From the NCBI GenBank assembly GCA_965246915.1, contig CBDFGB010000017.1, forward strand, positions 1 through 64,000: a stretch of 64,000 bases of DNA, given 5' to 3'. Made by a program: the position numbers and the translations under genes. The notes beneath the pieces are model-generated. The model was not told where the DNA came from. It did not search any database and saw only the letters and a list, made by a program, of their open reading frames with translations. Of the stretch, positions 34,949 through 43,294 are shown one piece after another (the first letter of the stretch is position 1; every line of letters starts with the position of its first letter). This stretch comes from CAVRQM01 sp965246915 (GTDB taxonomy: Bacteria; Pseudomonadota; Alphaproteobacteria; Acetobacterales; Acetobacteraceae).

Positions 34949-35016
34949 CGCATAAGGGGGATTCCCCGACGCGGCGAAGCATGATTCGAAGCTGATCTTC
35001 ATGCGGGAGATCAGCG

Positions 35017-35792
35017 GTGATCCGAGGCCTTCTGAGCGACGAAGAGTGGGCGTTCTTCGAGCCGTTCGTGATCGAGCGCGGTCCCTTGCGGGGGCGTCCG
35101 CCTGCCGACCACCGTCGCACGCTGGACGCGGTGTTCTGGATTGCCCGAACTGGGGCGCCGTGGCGCGATCTGCCGGAAGAACTCGGCAACTGGAACTCGG
35201 TGCACCGGCAATACCGTCGCTGGACGGCCGGCGGGCTATGGGACCTGATGCTTGAAGCTCTTGCAGAGGGCGGCGGCAACGATGCCGTGCAGATGGTCGA
35301 CAGCACAGTCATCCGGGCACACCACTGTGCCGCCGGCGCAAGGGGGGGACTCAAAACCAGGCTCTTGGCCGCTCGCGCGGTGGCTTTTCAACCAAAGTCC
35401 ATGCCCGGACCAACGCTGAGGGTCTTGCGATCGCGCTCCTGCTGACGCCGGGCGAGGCCCACGACAGCACGGCCTTCACCGATCTCATGGCCGAGCACGA
35501 TGCCGATCCTGAGGTCATGCTGGCCGACAAGGGATACGACAGTGACGCCATCCGCGAGGAGGTTCGCGCCCGGGGCGGCACACCCGAGATCCCCACTAAG
35601 AAGAACCGGCACGTCCAGCACACGGTCAACCGCGCCTTGTATGCGACGCGAAACAGGATCGAGCGCTTTTTCAACCGCCTCAAGAACAGCAGACGCGTGG
35701 CCACTCGATATGATCATACCGCAAGTAGCTTCCTCGGCTTCGCCAAGCTCGCTACGATCAAACAGTGGATTAACTTTGTCCACGCGACCTAG
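35017..35792 (+). CDS. IS5-family DDE transposase with programmed -1 frameshift
   Basis: The first frame (GTG 35017, GGGAG upstream) carries the N-terminal domain (EEWAFFEPFVIERGPLRGRP) and the first catalytic Asp (QMVDSTVIRAHH). At a run of seven G (35342-35348) ribosomes must slip back one base into the second frame. That frame continues TQNQALGRSRGGFSTKVHAR, with the second Asp in LADKGYDSD and the Glu in RNRIERFFNRLK. The merged protein is about 258 residues. The stop TAG lies at 35790-35792, outside the element, formed by the duplicated TA and the next G of the target. Confidence 0.93.
35774..35789 (-). repeat. Right terminal inverted repeat of the IS5-family element
   Basis: CTTTGTCCACGCGACC is the reverse complement of the left end and encodes the last residues of the transposase. 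It is followed by the second TA target copy. Confidence 0.95.
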
Positions 35793-36043
35793 CCAATTTT
35801 CCCAACTACGCGACCGTGTTGCAGAATTCCGACGAGTTGCTGCTGTTGACCAACCAGCAGATCAATCTGCTGGCGCATATGTGGGGATATACCGTCCAGC
35901 AGGGCCTGATGGTCGGCGGGCAGGCGTTCGGGGTGACGCTAGCGACCGGCTAGTTTTGAAGTAACATGGCGAGAATGTTGGGAAATGTGACTCAGTAGCT
36001 GTTCTTCTCACTAGCGCGAACGCTCGCCGCGGCGCGTCGCGAC

Positions 36044-36352
36044 TCACCCCGCCCGCGTCTCGTCCAGGTCGAGGCCGAGGCGCCGCAGCACCTCGCGCAC
36101 CGGGGTGCCCAACGGAACCACCGCGACGTGGCCGGGATCGCTGATGCGCATGCAGCTGATCCCGTCCTCGGGACACACATCGAGACAATCGGTCTCGACC
36201 GCGCGCAGCACGCCTTTGAGATCGTGCTTGCGAACGTGCTGCTTGAGCGCCTCCCGCAGCGTCATGTCGCCGTCCGGGCCGAAGCCGTTATCGTGCTTGC
36301 CGGTGCATTTGCGGCACACCAGCAGCAGGTCGCGCCACGGGGAGAATTCCAT
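36044..36352 (-). CDS. (2Fe-2S) ferredoxin-like small protein
   Basis: This 102-residue protein with thioredoxin-like ferredoxin features has an early LLLVCRKCTGKHDNGFG with two cysteines. A later ETDCLDVCPEDGISCMRI supplies more, enough to bind a 2Fe-2S cluster. The ending GHVAVVPLGTPVREVLRRL is also typical of this family of short (2Fe-2S) ferredoxin domain proteins. ATG 36352 precedes the fold directly; a longer frame starts at 36418. The redox partner is unknown. It is next to a DoxX-like gene on the same strand. Confidence 0.8.
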   Translation of the reverse strand: MEFSPWRDLLLVCRKCTGKHDNGFGPDGDMTLREALKQHVRKHDLKGVLRAVETDCLDVCPEDGISCMRISDPGHVAVVPLGTPVREVLRRLGLDLDETRAG

Positions 36353-36430
36353 CGGGATGTCGGTCAAGGGCGTTCCTTCATTGCCCCGCAATCTTAGCCG
36401 CGCCAATGCCCTCGGCAAACCACGTCCGGC

Positions 36431-36754
36431 TCAGCGGCGCAGCACCGCCGCCAGCGCCACCGCGAGGATGCACGACCGCGCGGCCACCAGCGCCCGGTCG
36501 CCGTGCCGGATCTCGGCGGCAAGCTGCGGCAGCGAGGCAGCGGCCATGATCGCCCCGCCGATGCGCCGCGTAACCGGCGGGGCCATCAGCGCGCCACCCG
36601 CCAGTTCCGCCACGCCCGAGCGCCACATGTCGGCGCGCGACCAGCCCCAGCTTCGATAAAGCCGCAGATAGGCGCGGTTGTCGTCGAGCTTGCTCCAGCC
36701 CGCGATCGCCATGCCCAAACCGACCAGCGGCACCACTGTCCTCGCCAGGACCAT
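36431..36754 (-). CDS. DoxX-like small membrane protein
   Basis: This 107-residue hydrophobic protein has about three to four membrane helices: VVPLVGLGMAIAGWSKL, VAELAGGALMAPPVTRRIGG and SCILAVALAAVLRR at the end. The pattern GWSKLDDNRAY, then AELAGGALM resembles DoxX/DoxD family members. ATG 36754 has GGGAG seven bases upstream and is preferred over ATG 36775. It lies 78 bases upstream of the ferredoxin-like gene's start and may be in the same transcript. Confidence 0.62.
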   Translation of the reverse strand: MVLARTVVPLVGLGMAIAGWSKLDDNRAYLRLYRSWGWSRADMWRSGVAELAGGALMAPPVTRRIGGAIMAAASLPQLAAEIRHGDRALVAARSCILAVALAAVLRR

Positions 36755-36877
36755 CCGACCACTCCCGCGCTGCATTGATCTCGCGACAACGCGAGGCCAC
36801 CGCCGCCGTTGCGGCCCGCCCGCTTGTCATGTCATCGCATTGGGCGCGACACTGATAATGGAACGGGAGGCGGCCGC

Positions 36878-38434
36878 ATGCCGAGAACGCCACTGATGGG
36901 CATGTTGCGCCGTGTCGCGCGCGACGTGGACCACGAGATGAGACTTTCCCGCGCGGAGACACCTCGAGGCGGTCAACCCGCCCTGCCGAGACGCGCGGTG
37001 CTTCGCGGAGCCGCGGCCGCAGCTGCGGTCGGCGCCGTGCCGCTGTCCGCGCTCGCCAAGTCGGAAGCCAGGGTTGCCGTGATCGGCGCGGGGCTGGCAG
37101 GCCTGACAGCCGCGTATGATCTGCGGCAGGCCGGCATCCGAGCCAGCGTCTACGAAGCCTCGACCCGTCTCGGCGGCCGCTGCTACTCGATCCGCGATAC
37201 GTTCGCGCAGGGCCAGATCGCCGAGCACGGTGGCGAGTTCATCGACACCGACCACCATGCGATCCGACGGCTGGCCAAAAGCCTGGATCTGGAGCTGGAT
37301 GACGTGCTCGCGGCGCAGCCGAAGGGCAGTCAGGCGCTGTATTTCTTCGACGGCCAGCCCTACTCCGTGGCGCAGGCGGCTGCCGACTACGCCCATCTCT
37401 ACGATACGGTCCAGGATCAGTCGAACCGGCTCGGCGATGTCGACTACAAATCCTCCAACGCCTACGCGAAAGCCCTAGACCGCCTGACGGTGGCCGACTG
37501 GGTCGGACTGTATGTGCCGGGTGGGCGGCGGAGCCGGCTGGGCCGGCTGATCGAGGATGCGCTCAGCGAAGAGAACGCCCTCGACAGCGATCAACTCAGC
37601 GCCATCCTGCCGCCGCAGCTCTTCGCCCCCGACCCGAAAGATGCGTTCAACCTTTATTATACCAGCTCCGACCAGCGTTTTCACGTGCGCGGCGGCAACG
37701 ACCAGATCCCCAACCGCCTCGGCGCGCTCCTGGGCGAGGCGATCCAGACCGGAACGGTCCTGACCGCGATCACGCGGCGGACCGACGGGCGCATCCGTCT
37801 GAGCCTGCGTCGTGACTCGCACGTGTTCGATCGGGTCTACGACCGGGTGATCCTGGCGCTGCCGTTCCGTGTCATGCGCGACTCCGTGGACTACGAGGAC
37901 GCCGGGTTCAAGCCTCTGAAGATGCGGGCGATCCGCGAGCTTAGGATGGGCGCCAGCGTCAAATTCCAGCTCCAGTTCTCCCACCGCGTCTGGCGCGACG
38001 CCGGCTGCAACGGCGAGATCCGGCGGCGCTCGCCAGCTTTCCAGACGACCTGGGAGGTCACCCGCGCGCAGCCCGGCCGCGAAGGCGTGCTGAATTTCTG
38101 GTCCGGGGGGTCGCAGGCGCTGGCCGCCGGCTCGGCCGATGCGATGGACTTGGCCCATCGCTGCCTGAATGACGCAGAAACCCTGATCCCTGGCCTGAAA
38201 GCGGCATGGACGGGGCGCATGACGCGCGACGTCTGGCGGAAGAATCCGTGGTCGCTCGGCTCCTATTCCGCCCAATCGCCCGGCTACGCGACGACCGTCT
38301 ACGGCGTCGAGCCGGAGCGCGAGGGGCATTGCCATTTCGCGGGCGAACACACGGCAGCCGATTACGGCTATCTGAATGCGGCGGTCACGACCGGCCACCG
38401 CGCCGCCCGAGAGGTCGTCAAGGCGCTGGCGTGA
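36878..38434 (+). CDS. Flavin-containing amine oxidase, Tat-exported
   Basis: This 518-residue FAD amine oxidoreductase starts with a twin-arginine-like leader (PRRAVLRGAAAAAAVGAVPL) and then a dinucleotide fold (VAVIGAGLAGLTAAYDLRQA) with the amine-oxidase signature YEASTRLGGRCYS. A C-terminal HFAGEHTAADYGYLNAAV holds the FAD. The export signal suggests periplasmic oxidation of amines, possibly polyamines or amino acids. ATG 36878 has GGGAGG upstream. It overlaps plsY by four bases at its end (GTGA), which is unusual company for a phospholipid gene. Confidence 0.87.
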   Translation: MPRTPLMGMLRRVARDVDHEMRLSRAETPRGGQPALPRRAVLRGAAAAAAVGAVPLSALAKSEARVAVIGAGLAGLTAAYDLRQAGIRASVYEASTRLGGRCYSIRDTFAQGQIAEHGGEFIDTDHHAIRRLAKSLDLELDDVLAAQPKGSQALYFFDGQPYSVAQAAADYAHLYDTVQDQSNRLGDVDYKSSNAYAKALDRLTVADWVGLYVPGGRRSRLGRLIEDALSEENALDSDQLSAILPPQLFAPDPKDAFNLYYTSSDQRFHVRGGNDQIPNRLGALLGEAIQTGTVLTAITRRTDGRIRLSLRRDSHVFDRVYDRVILALPFRVMRDSVDYEDAGFKPLKMRAIRELRMGASVKFQLQFSHRVWRDAGCNGEIRRRSPAFQTTWEVTRAQPGREGVLNFWSGGSQALAAGSADAMDLAHRCLNDAETLIPGLKAAWTGRMTRDVWRKNPWSLGSYSAQSPGYATTVYGVEPEREGHCHFAGEHTAADYGYLNAAVTTGHRAAREVVKALA

Positions 38435-39033
38435 CGGACGGCGCGCTGCTTCTCGCCGGTCTTTGCCTGCTGGGCTACGGGCTTGGCGCGATCCCGTTCG
38501 GACTGCTGCTTACCCGCGCCGCGGGCCTTGGCGACATCCGCGCGATCGGTTCGGGCAATATCGGCGCCACCAATGTGCTGCGGACCGGCCGCAAGGAGCT
38601 CGCGGCCGCAACCTTGCTTCTCGACGCCGCCAAGGGCGCACTCGCCGTCGTGATCGGCGTGGTCACGACCGGCGCGGTGGGGGCGCTGGTGGCCGGGCTG
38701 GGGGCGATGCTGGGGCATCTGTTTCCCGTCTGGCTGCGGTTTCGCGGCGGCAAGGGTGTCGCGACCGGACTTGGGATGACGCTGGCCGCGTGGCCGCCCG
38801 CGGGCCTGGCCGCCTGCGGCGTGTGGTTGACCGCCGCGGCGGTCACCCGTGTGAGCTCGCTCGGCGCGCTGTCGGCCTTCGTCGCGGCCCCCCTGATCGC
38901 GTGGTCCAGCGACGCGCCACCGGAGATCTTGGCCCTGATCGCCATCGCCGCCGTGTTGGTCTGGGCCCGCCATCACGCGAACATACGCCGCTTGCTGGCC
39001 GGCCGAGAGCCGAGGATCGGCGGCGGCACGTGA
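38431..39033 (+). CDS. plsY: Glycerol-3-phosphate acyltransferase PlsY
   Basis: PlsY acylates glycerol-3-phosphate with acyl-phosphate, the first step of phospholipid synthesis. The 200-residue integral membrane protein has the three conserved cytoplasmic motifs: AIPFGLLL with SGNIGATNVLRTGRKELA, LRFRGGKGVATGLG and the final ARHHANIRRLLAG. GTG 38431 overlaps the amine oxidase stop. It overlaps dprA by four bases, giving a coupled series. Confidence 0.95.
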   Translation: MTDGALLLAGLCLLGYGLGAIPFGLLLTRAAGLGDIRAIGSGNIGATNVLRTGRKELAAATLLLDAAKGALAVVIGVVTTGAVGALVAGLGAMLGHLFPVWLRFRGGKGVATGLGMTLAAWPPAGLAACGVWLTAAAVTRVSSLGALSAFVAAPLIAWSSDAPPEILALIAIAAVLVWARHHANIRRLLAGREPRIGGGT

Positions 39034-40157
39034 GCGAGACCGTGGCCCGGATCCGCCTCTCCCGCGCCGAGGGCGTGGGGCCGATCACCTATCGCCGGCT
39101 CATGGCCCGCTTCGGCGACGCGCAGGCCGCACTGGACGCCCTGCCGCGGCTGGCCGAGGCCGGCGGGCGCCAAAGCGCCCCAGTCGTGCCGCAGGCCGCG
39201 TTCATCCGCGCCGAGATCGATCGGACGGCGCGGCTCGGCGGGCGCATGCTGGTCTGGGGCGACCCGGACTACCCGCCGCTTCTGGCGCAGGCCGAGGACG
39301 CGCCGGTCGTCATCTCCGTCCTCGGCGACGTCCGGGCGCTGTCGGCCCGCGCGGTCGCCGTGGTCGGCAGCCGCAACGCCAGCGCCAACGGCCAGCGCAT
39401 GGCCGAGACCCTCGCGCGTGACCTCGTGCTCGCCGACCTCCTGGTCGTGTCCGGGATGGCGCGCGGCATCGACGCGGCCGCCCACGAGGGGGCGATGCGC
39501 GAGGGCTACACGGTCGCCTGCGTCGCCGGCGGACTGGATCAGCCCTACCCGCCGGAGCACGCGCCCCTGCAGGCCCGCATCGCCCAGCACGGCGCGGTGG
39601 TGACGGAGGCCGCCATCGGCACCGCCCCGCAGGCGCGGCATTTTCCGCGCCGCAACCGCATCATCGCAGCCCTCTCGCTCGGCGTCGTGGTGGTCGAGGC
39701 GGCGATGCGCTCCGGGAGCCTCACCACGGCGCGGATGGCGCTCGATTACAACCGCGACCTGTTCGCGGTGCCCGGCAGCCCGCTCGACCCCCGTTGCCGG
39801 GGTGCGAACGACCTGATCCGACAGGGCGCGAGGATCACCGAAACCGCCGACGACGTGCTGGAAGGCCTGCGCCGGCCCACCCCGCTGGGCCTGCGCGAGC
39901 CGGCAAGCCCGTATGCCGAGGGCGACGGCGAGGCGCCGGTCGACGCGCCGGCCGAGCAGATCGCCATTCGCGTGCTGCCCAATCTGATGGGGCCGTCGCC
40001 CACGTCGGTTGACGATCTCATCCGGCGCTGCCAGTTACCCGCCGCCGCGGTGAACGCCGCCCTGCTCGACCTGGAACTGGCCGGGCGGGTGCAGATGCTC
40101 CCCGGCAACCGGGCCGCCCTGCTGATCGAACCGGAGGCGTATGGCCTTCGCCCATAG
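39030..40157 (+). CDS. dprA: DNA-processing protein DprA
   Basis: DprA protects incoming single strands during transformation and loads RecA. The 375-residue protein has an N-terminal SAM-like region (RLSRAEGVGPITYRRLMARF), the Rossmann core with VAVVGSRNASANGQ, VVSGMARGIDAAAHEGAM and ARHFPRRNRIIAALS, and a C-terminal winged-helix domain (SVDDLIRRCQLPAAAVNAAL). The start is GTG 39030. The gene order plsY-dprA-topA is conserved in alphaproteobacteria. Confidence 0.95.
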   Translation: MSETVARIRLSRAEGVGPITYRRLMARFGDAQAALDALPRLAEAGGRQSAPVVPQAAFIRAEIDRTARLGGRMLVWGDPDYPPLLAQAEDAPVVISVLGDVRALSARAVAVVGSRNASANGQRMAETLARDLVLADLLVVSGMARGIDAAAHEGAMREGYTVACVAGGLDQPYPPEHAPLQARIAQHGAVVTEAAIGTAPQARHFPRRNRIIAALSLGVVVVEAAMRSGSLTTARMALDYNRDLFAVPGSPLDPRCRGANDLIRQGARITETADDVLEGLRRPTPLGLREPASPYAEGDGEAPVDAPAEQIAIRVLPNLMGPSPTSVDDLIRRCQLPAAAVNAALLDLELAGRVQMLPGNRAALLIEPEAYGLRP

Positions 40158-40163
40158 GACGTC

Positions 40164-42842
40164 ATGACCGCCGTCGTCGTCGTCGAATCCCCCGCCAAAG
40201 CCAAGACCATCAACAAATACCTCGGCGAGGACTTCCTCGTCCTGGCGAGCTTCGGCCATGTCCGCGACCTGCCGCCCAAGGACGGCAGCGTCCGGCCGGA
40301 CGAGGATTTCGCGATGGACTGGGAGGCCGACGAGCGGGGCGGCAAGCAGATCGCCGCGATCGCGAAGGCCATGAAGGGCGCCGACACCCTCTATCTCGCG
40401 ACCGACCCGGACCGCGAGGGAGAAGCGATTTCCTGGCACGTCCGCGCCATGCTGGACGAGAAGCGGGCGCTGACCGGCAAGAAGGTCCGCCGCATCACCT
40501 TCAACGAGATCACCCGCTCGGCCGTCCAGGCCGCGATGGCCCGGCCGCGCGACCTCGACGTGCCGCTGATCGAGGCCTATCTGGCCCGCCGCGCGCTGGA
40601 CTATCTCGTCGGCTTCACGCTCTCGCCGGTGCTGTGGCGCAAGCTTCCGGGCAGCAAGAGCGCCGGGCGGGTGCAGTCCGTGGCGCTGCGGCTGATCGCC
40701 GAACGCGAGGCCGAGATCGAGGCGTTCCGCGCCAGAGAATACTGGACGGTCGAGACGACATTTCTGACGCCGGCCGGAGCGCCGTTTTCCGCCCGCCTGA
40801 CGCATCTGGACGGCAAGCGCCTCGATCAGTTCGATCTGCCGAACGAGGCCGCCGCCGCCCGCGCGAAAGCCGCGGTCGAGGCTGGCGCGTTCGCGGTCGC
40901 GTCGGTCGAGCGGCGGCGGGTCAAGCGCAACCCGCCCGCCCCTTTCACCACAAGCACACTGCAGCAGGAAGCCAGCCGAAAGCTCGGGTTCGGCGCGCAG
41001 CAGACGATGCGGCTCGCGCAGCAGCTGTACGAAGGTGTCGACATCGGCGGCGAGACCGTCGGTCTCATTACTTATATGCGCACCGATGGCGTGCAGATGG
41101 CGCGCGAGGCCATCGGGTCGATCCGCGACCATGTCCGCGACGCCTACGGTCCCGACTATCTCCCCGCCGCCGCCCGCGAATACGCGACCAAGGCCAAGAA
41201 CGCCCAGGAGGCGCACGAGGCGATCCGCCCCACGGACGTGGCCCGCACCCCCGAGGAGGTCGCCGCGCGGCTGGAGCCGGAGCAGCGGCGTCTGTATGAC
41301 CTCGTCTGGAAGCGCGCCGTCGCCAGCCAGATGCAGTCCGCCGAACTGGATCAGGTCGCGGTCGAGATCGCCGACCCCGCGAAACAAGCTGGCCCAAAAC
41401 TGCGCGCCAACGGATCGATCATCGCCTTCGACGGGTTCCTGAAACTTTATCGCGAGGGGCGCGACGACGGCGCGGAGGACGACGACGACCGCATGCTCCC
41501 GCCCATGGCCGAGCGCGATCCCCTTGCCCGCCAAGGCGACGTCGCGGCCAACCAGCATTTTACGCAGCCGCCGCCCCGCTACTCCGAGGCGAGCCTGGTC
41601 AAGAAGATGGAGGAACTCGGCATCGGCCGCCCCTCCACCTACGCCTCGATCCTCGCGGTGCTGACCAAACGCGAATACGCGCGGCTGGAGAACCGCCGCT
41701 TCGTGCCGGAGGATCGCGGCCGGCTGGTCACCGCGTTCCTGACCAGTTTCTTCGAGCGTTACGTCGACACCGGTTTCACCGCCGCGATGGAGGAGCAGCT
41801 CGACGACATTTCCGGCGGCCGCGCGGACTGGCGGGCGGTGATGCGTGCCTTCTGGGAGGAGTTTTCCAAGGCTATCGAGCAGACGCGCGATCTGAAGATC
41901 AGCGACGTCATCGACGCGCTCGACCAGGATCTCGGGCCGCATTTCTTCCCCGCCCGCGAGGACGGGACCGACCCCCGCCTCTGCCCCGCCTGCCAGAAGG
42001 GCCGCCTCGGCCTGCGACTGGGACGGCACGGCAGCTTCATCGGCTGCTCGAACTACCCGGAATGCCAGTTCACGCGGCGGCTTGCGGTCGAGACCGGCGA
42101 GGGCGACGCCGAGACGCTGAAGGAGGGCCTGCGCGTGTTGGGCCGCCACCCGCAGACCGGCGAGGACATTTCGGTCCGCCGCGGCCCCTACGGCGTCTAC
42201 GTCCAGCAGGGCGAGCAGGAAAAGGACTCCAAGACCAAGCCGCGCAGGACGTCGCTGCCGCGCGGCATGGAGGGCTCCACCATCGAGCTGGAACAGGCAT
42301 TGGCGTTGCTGTCCCTGCCCCGCATCGTCGGCCTCCACCCGGAGACGAAAGAGCCGATCGAGGCCGGCATCGGCCGCTTCGGCCCGTTCGTGAAGACCGG
42401 CGGGGTGTTCGCCTCCCTGGACCGCGACGACGACGTGTTGGTGGTCGGGTTGAACCGGGCGATGGACGTGCTGGCCAAGAAGCTGGCGAGCGTGCGAACG
42501 CTGGGGCCGCATCCGGCGGATCGCGAGCCGGTGCTGGTGCGCAAGGGCCGGTTCGGCCCGTACGCGCAGCACGGCAACAAGGTCGCGAACTTGCCGCGCG
42601 ATGTCGCGATGGACGATTTCACGCTGGACGCCGCGGTGGCGCTGCTGGCGGAGCGCGGCAAGACGGTCGCGGCGAAGGGGCGTGGCGGGAAGGCGAAGAA
42701 GGTCGCGGGGAAGGCGGCCGGAACTGCGAAGGTGAAGGCCCAGACCGCGCCGAAGGTCGCTGTGGCGAAGGCGCCCACGCCTGCGAAAGCGAGGGCGAAA
42801 CCGAAGAAGAAGGCGAAGTTGGTGAGGAAAGCTGCAGGCTGA
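40164..42842 (+). CDS. topA: DNA topoisomerase I
   Basis: This 892-residue type IA topoisomerase relaxes negative supercoils. The Toprim domain starts at once (VVVVESPAKAKTINKYLG, with ATDPDREGEAISWH for metal). The active tyrosine is in LITYMRTDGVQMA. A four-cysteine zinc motif follows (CPACQKGRLGLRLGRHGSF, then CSNYPECQF), then repeated Topo C-terminal modules (RFGPFVKTGG, RFGPYAQHG). The final 60 residues are Lys/Ala/Pro-rich (KPKKKAKLVRKAAG), a typical DNA-binding tail. ATG 40164 lies six bases after dprA. Confidence 0.97.
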   Translation: MTAVVVVESPAKAKTINKYLGEDFLVLASFGHVRDLPPKDGSVRPDEDFAMDWEADERGGKQIAAIAKAMKGADTLYLATDPDREGEAISWHVRAMLDEKRALTGKKVRRITFNEITRSAVQAAMARPRDLDVPLIEAYLARRALDYLVGFTLSPVLWRKLPGSKSAGRVQSVALRLIAEREAEIEAFRAREYWTVETTFLTPAGAPFSARLTHLDGKRLDQFDLPNEAAAARAKAAVEAGAFAVASVERRRVKRNPPAPFTTSTLQQEASRKLGFGAQQTMRLAQQLYEGVDIGGETVGLITYMRTDGVQMAREAIGSIRDHVRDAYGPDYLPAAAREYATKAKNAQEAHEAIRPTDVARTPEEVAARLEPEQRRLYDLVWKRAVASQMQSAELDQVAVEIADPAKQAGPKLRANGSIIAFDGFLKLYREGRDDGAEDDDDRMLPPMAERDPLARQGDVAANQHFTQPPPRYSEASLVKKMEELGIGRPSTYASILAVLTKREYARLENRRFVPEDRGRLVTAFLTSFFERYVDTGFTAAMEEQLDDISGGRADWRAVMRAFWEEFSKAIEQTRDLKISDVIDALDQDLGPHFFPAREDGTDPRLCPACQKGRLGLRLGRHGSFIGCSNYPECQFTRRLAVETGEGDAETLKEGLRVLGRHPQTGEDISVRRGPYGVYVQQGEQEKDSKTKPRRTSLPRGMEGSTIELEQALALLSLPRIVGLHPETKEPIEAGIGRFGPFVKTGGVFASLDRDDDVLVVGLNRAMDVLAKKLASVRTLGPHPADREPVLVRKGRFGPYAQHGNKVANLPRDVAMDDFTLDAAVALLAERGKTVAAKGRGGKAKKVAGKAAGTAKVKAQTAPKVAVAKAPTPAKARAKPKKKAKLVRKAAG

Positions 42843-43255
42843 GGGGATTATGATGATTTAGCGCGATGGCCTATCAGGCTGGTCGCTCCTGTATCACTCT
42901 CGCAGCCGGACGTTTGACAGAGCGATACACTTGATGTCCCGGTTAGTTGCACCGGATAGCCGGATAACGTCTGCGCCTTGATCGCGACAACAGTCGCTTA
43001 TGCGGCTAACGCTAGGAGATCCCTGCGCAACCGGAGGACCTTAATCCTCAACGCCCCTGGCCTCGCAGCCGTCGTCCGGGCGATTTCTTCATAGTCTGTC
43101 CCGACGGCTACGTCGGTCAGCAACTGCCAACTTTTGTTGCTAGTATTGCGTCGAATGGCAGCGAGCGCATGGCGGACTTGCAGTACCCCTTCCTGATGAA
43201 AGATCGCCGATCGGTAAACGAAGATACAGCAATATTCCGCAATAGCAAGAGGCGA
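42843..43255. other. Left edge of the accessory region, no firm gene
   Basis: After topA the GC content falls and coding is not evident for roughly 400 bases apart from one possible degenerate frame (next entry). This is where the ordinary chromosome gives way to mobile and decayed DNA. No repeat of the tRNA-Ser end is seen here. Confidence 0.45.
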
Positions 43256-43294
43256 TGCAGCACCACCAACCGTGGTGCTGCAGGCCGCAATCAA
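42998..43294 (-). CDS. Doubtful small frame with a sigma-70 region-4-like end
   Basis: The last 40 residues (SWQLLTDVAVGTDYEEIART, then KVLRLRRDLLAL) resemble the region 4 helix-turn-helix of ECF-type sigma factors (DYxEIA, then R-x-LRxxL). The first 30 residues run through a perfect hairpin and look non-coding, and the only start is TTG 43294 overlapping the previous stop. It may be the tail of a lost regulator. Low confidence that it is expressed. Confidence 0.3.
   Translation of the reverse strand: MIAACSTTVGGAASPLAIAEYCCIFVYRSAIFHQEGVLQVRHALAAIRRNTSNKSWQLLTDVAVGTDYEEIARTTAARPGALRIKVLRLRRDLLALAA
43256..43282. repeat. Perfect 11-bp inverted repeat after the GHKL gene
   Basis: TGCAGCACCAC/GTGGTGCTGCA with a 5-base loop lies 9 bases beyond the stop of the GHKL ATPase gene. 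It could end transcription, but no U-tract follows, so it is recorded only as a hairpin. Confidence 0.6.

Larger units (their letters stand above)
34933..35789 (+). mobile_element. IS5-family insertion sequence, 857 bp, intact ends
   Basis: The element has 16-bp perfect terminal inverted repeats beginning GGTCGCGTGGACAAAG (34933-34948 and 35774-35789) and one transposase read through a -1 frameshift. The target was CTAG in the lipase gene, and the TA is duplicated (34931-34932 and 35790-35791). Size, ends, TA target and the split transposase match the IS427-like group of IS5. Clean ends and an uneroded target duplication imply a recent insertion. Confidence 0.95.
33325..35953 (+). pseudogene. 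cPLA2-like phospholipase gene interrupted by an IS5-family element
   Basis: Up to 34932 the frame encodes 536 residues. There is a twin-arginine-like leader (GRRDVLTAAAAGLAAGRLG), a glycine-rich oxyanion motif (SFSGGGPRAFAAALG), the nucleophile in SSVSGGTWFN and the aspartate in GDGGVLENTG. This Ser-Asp dyad and the order fit cytosolic-phospholipase-A2-like acyl hydrolases. The element then splits the gene. After it, 35792-35953 resumes in frame (ANFPNYATVLQNSDELLLLT, ending AFGVTLATG), giving 589 residues once the insertion and one TA copy are removed. The current product ends in 21 foreign residues. TTG 33325 follows a GGGAG site. Confidence 0.88.

Noticed and set aside
40035..42572. 845-codon open frame antisense to topA
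   Set aside because: It mirrors the strong third-position GC bias of topA and has an Arg/Ala/Gly/His-rich, low-complexity translation with no domain. topA is certain on the other strand.
42843..43000. Search for a second att copy just after topA
   Set aside because: No match to the tRNA-Ser 3' end was found here, so the satellite boundary was placed at 48384 and not at the topA end.
43256..43282. Hairpin considered as an intrinsic terminator for the GHKL gene
   Set aside because: The stem is good, but no run of U follows in the reading direction, so it is listed only as an inverted repeat.
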